A stretch of 64,000 bases of DNA from Quatrionicoccus australiensis. Its GTDB lineage: Bacteria; Pseudomonadota; Gammaproteobacteria; Burkholderiales; Rhodocyclaceae. The notes beneath the pieces are model-generated. The model ran no database searches and was not told the origin of the DNA. It saw nothing but the letters and a program-made list of their open reading frames with translations. Where the stretch lies: assembly GCF_020510525.1 (NCBI RefSeq), contig NZ_CP075188.1, positions 558,001 through 622,000 of the forward strand. Reading direction: 5' to 3'. Both the position numbers and the translations under genes were made by a program. This document shows positions 62,237 to 64,000 of the stretch, piece by piece (within the stretch, counting starts at the first letter, position 1; every line of letters begins with the position of its first letter).

Positions 62237-63420
62237 AGAGCCTGTTCTGGATCCTGGCGCTGTTTGCCGCCGCCGTGGCCTTGGCGCTCGGCGCGCGCAT
62301 GAACGACGGCTACCTGCTGCTGGTGCTGCCGCCCTGGCGCATCGAAATCTCGCTCAACCTGTTCATCCTGCTGCTGGTGCTGGGTTTTGTCGGTGTCTAT
62401 GCCGCCCTGCGCACTTTCTTCCTGACTGCCGGCATGCCGCAGCGGGCCCGCGAATATCGTGAGCGCCGCCAGAAGGAGCGCGCCAGTCTGGTTTTCCAGG
62501 ATGCCGTCCGCCTGCTCTTTGAAGGCCGTTTCGGCCAGGCCCTGAAAAAGGCGAGCGAAGCGCATGCGGCTGGTACGGCGCCTGGCCTGTCGGCCCTGAT
62601 CGCGGCACGTGCCGCACAGCGCATGCGCGAAGGCGGCAAGCAGCGAGGCTGGATGCAGCGCGCCAAGCTTGACGATCCGCGCACCGAAGCGGCGACGCTG
62701 ATGCTCGAAGCCGAAATGATGAACGAGGCGCGCCGCTTCGATGAGGCGCTGGTCGCGCTCGAACGCCTGCAGGCGACGCATGGCCGCCATATTGCCGCCC
62801 TGCGTCTGGAGCTGCGGGCGCGCCAGGGGGCGGGAGACTGGGATGGCGTGCTCAAGCTGGTGCGCCAACTTGCCAAACGCGATGCCTTGCCGCTCGAAGT
62901 GGTCAGCGAAATCAAGGTGCAGGCGCATCTCGCCAATATTGCCCGGCATGCCGCTGATCTCGGCGAGTTGAGCGCATACCTGCGCGGCATTGCTGCTGAC
63001 GAGCGCGACTGGCGCATTATTTTGGCTGCGGCGCGGGCGTTGACCGCGCAGGGCGCTGATGCCGAAGCGCAGAAGCAGATCGAGTCGGTGCTTGTCGATG
63101 CGGCTCCCGAGTCCGCCTGGCAGCCTGAATTGCTGGTCATCTACGGTCGCCTGGCCGGTGGCGAGCAGACGGCGCGCATTGCCCGTGCCGAAGCCTGGCT
63201 GCGCCAGCATCCGGATGATGCCGTGCTGCTCCTGGCGCTGGGCCGGATGTGTTTGCGCCAGCGCCTGTGGGGCAAGGCGCAGAGTTATCTCGAAGCATCA
63301 CTGGCGGTGGCGGAGTCGCAGGAGGCGCATCTGGAACTGGCCCGCCTGTTCGATCTGCTGGAGCGCAGCGAAGAAGCCAACCAGCATTACCGGGCGAGTG
63401 CCGGATCAGAAGTGCATTAG
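62233..63420 (+). CDS. hemY: HemY-like TPR membrane protein
   Basis: A 395-residue protein from GTG 62233, overlapping the hemX stop. Two N-terminal helices (about 1-20 and 38-60) precede TPR repeats, with RERRQKERASLVFQDAVRLLFEGRFGQALKKASEA as in HemY. This TPR protein is distinct from the protoporphyrinogen oxidase also called HemY in Gram-positives. It stabilises or organises haem synthesis proteins in the inner membrane, by analogy. Confidence 0.9.
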   Translation: MKSLFWILALFAAAVALALGARMNDGYLLLVLPPWRIEISLNLFILLLVLGFVGVYAALRTFFLTAGMPQRAREYRERRQKERASLVFQDAVRLLFEGRFGQALKKASEAHAAGTAPGLSALIAARAAQRMREGGKQRGWMQRAKLDDPRTEAATLMLEAEMMNEARRFDEALVALERLQATHGRHIAALRLELRARQGAGDWDGVLKLVRQLAKRDALPLEVVSEIKVQAHLANIARHAADLGELSAYLRGIAADERDWRIILAAARALTAQGADAEAQKQIESVLVDAAPESAWQPELLVIYGRLAGGEQTARIARAEAWLRQHPDDAVLLLALGRMCLRQRLWGKAQSYLEASLAVAESQEAHLELARLFDLLERSEEANQHYRASAGSEVH

Positions 63421-63448
63421 CCTGAAATAAAACAGGAGCGAGGGGAAA

Positions 63449-63688
63449 ATGCTGAATATCGACATGCGCAAGATTTACAACTTTTACCCGCTCGATCCGG
63501 CGCCCGATGCCGCCAATCTGCCGAGCGGCGGCGATCTCTACTACGAATGCACCGAGTGCCAGGTCATCGTCAATTCGGTGCCGCACATCAAGTCTGCCTG
63601 CGCCTGCGGCAACCTGGCCGGCAGCGGTGGCAAGCTGGACGTGAAAAACCCGGAACAGGTCCGGGTTGTGCGGGGCAAGCTGAAGTAG
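63449..63688 (+). CDS. Small Cys-containing protein of unknown function
   Basis: A 79-residue protein with an AGGAG ribosome site. One putative metal site is visible: C-x2-C (CTECQVIV) and C-x-C (ACACGN), with the polar GGDLYYECTEC preceding. The overall pattern resembles a zinc ribbon. No family was recognised. The gene ends in the GGATCGA repeat array. Confidence 0.7.
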   Translation: MLNIDMRKIYNFYPLDPAPDAANLPSGGDLYYECTECQVIVNSVPHIKSACACGNLAGSGGKLDVKNPEQVRVVRGKLK

Positions 63689-63729
63689 GATCGAGGATCG
63701 AGGATCGAGGATCGAGGATCGAGGATCGA
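63688..63729. repeat. Six tandem copies of GGATCGA
   Basis: Six perfect heptamers lie directly after the stop codon of the small Cys protein, then AGGGCGGG. They can pair with CTCGATCC in the inverted element at 63747-63778. Confidence 0.95.
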
Positions 63730-63746
63730 GGGCGGGTCTGCTTTTG

Positions 63747-64000
<254 letters not shown>

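Noticed and set aside
63688..63729. The heptamer array as a CRISPR
   Set aside because: The units are 7 bp and directly contiguous without spacers, and there are no cas genes.

Overview
The window is high-GC chromosomal DNA from a betaproteobacterium. Gene order and protein types (lolB-ispE-tRNAGln-prs-rplY-pth-ychF, a RibBA with a degenerate RibA half, AlgZR-type regulators near hemCDXY, hemA/prfA/prmC/grxD) suggest the Rhodocyclaceae, in the Dechloromonas/Azonexus area. That assignment rests on recall of protein families, not on a database search. Almost all of the sequence is ordinary dense core genome. I see no prophage, insertion sequence, CRISPR array, rRNA gene or plasmid gene.

Layout. 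1-3.7 kb: a pair of M16 peptidase-like proteins, rsmD, coaD and a 2[4Fe-4S] ferredoxin. 3.7-6.6 kb, minus strand: a dynamin-type GTPase and mutM. 6.6-13.5 kb: TPR protein, lolB, ispE, tRNA-Gln, prs, rplY, pth, ychF. 13.5-17.5 kb: a PAS-GGDEF-EAL protein, a membrane-anchored spermidine-synthase-like protein and a YceI protein. 17.6-21.5 kb: ribBA, ribH, nusB, thiL, pgpA and a lone HicA-like ORF. 21.5-26.1 kb: an OmpA-like lipoprotein and the sulfate ABC importer sbp-cysT-cysW-cysA. 26.2-31.4 kb: hemA, a convergent diguanylate cyclase, prfA, prmC, grxD.

31.5-43.3 kb, minus strand: an eleven-gene chemotaxis operon. In transcription order it is a HTH regulator with a pseudo-receiver, an MCP-like protein, cheY, a STAS protein, cheA, two MCPs (one with a 90-residue tandem duplication), cheW, cheR, cheD, cheB. 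Two identical-arm palindromes lie in its AT-rich upstream region. 43.6-47.3 kb: OsmC, argH, and divergently the AlgZ/AlgR-like pair.

47.3-59.5 kb: a variable block between algZR and hemC. It holds a zinc-ribbon glutaredoxin, an exported ankyrin protein, a DUF411-like protein, a Tat-type sulfide-dehydrogenase-like flavoprotein, pepN, an Arg/Asp-rich exported protein, a lower-GC SDR/NTF2/HxlR module, a TonB receptor with a PepSY protein, and a TPMT-type methyltransferase. 59.5-64 kb: hemC, hemD, hemX, hemY, a small Cys protein, and the end of hemF on the minus strand.

Two repeat signals are not explained by genes. One is a three-copy 3'-flank repeat built on GGATCGA/GGATTGA heptamers (11.0, 21.5 and 63.7 kb). 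The other is a roughly 30-bp motif, GGTCRAC followed at a fixed distance by A or T tracts, found about twenty times in coding and non-coding DNA on both strands.
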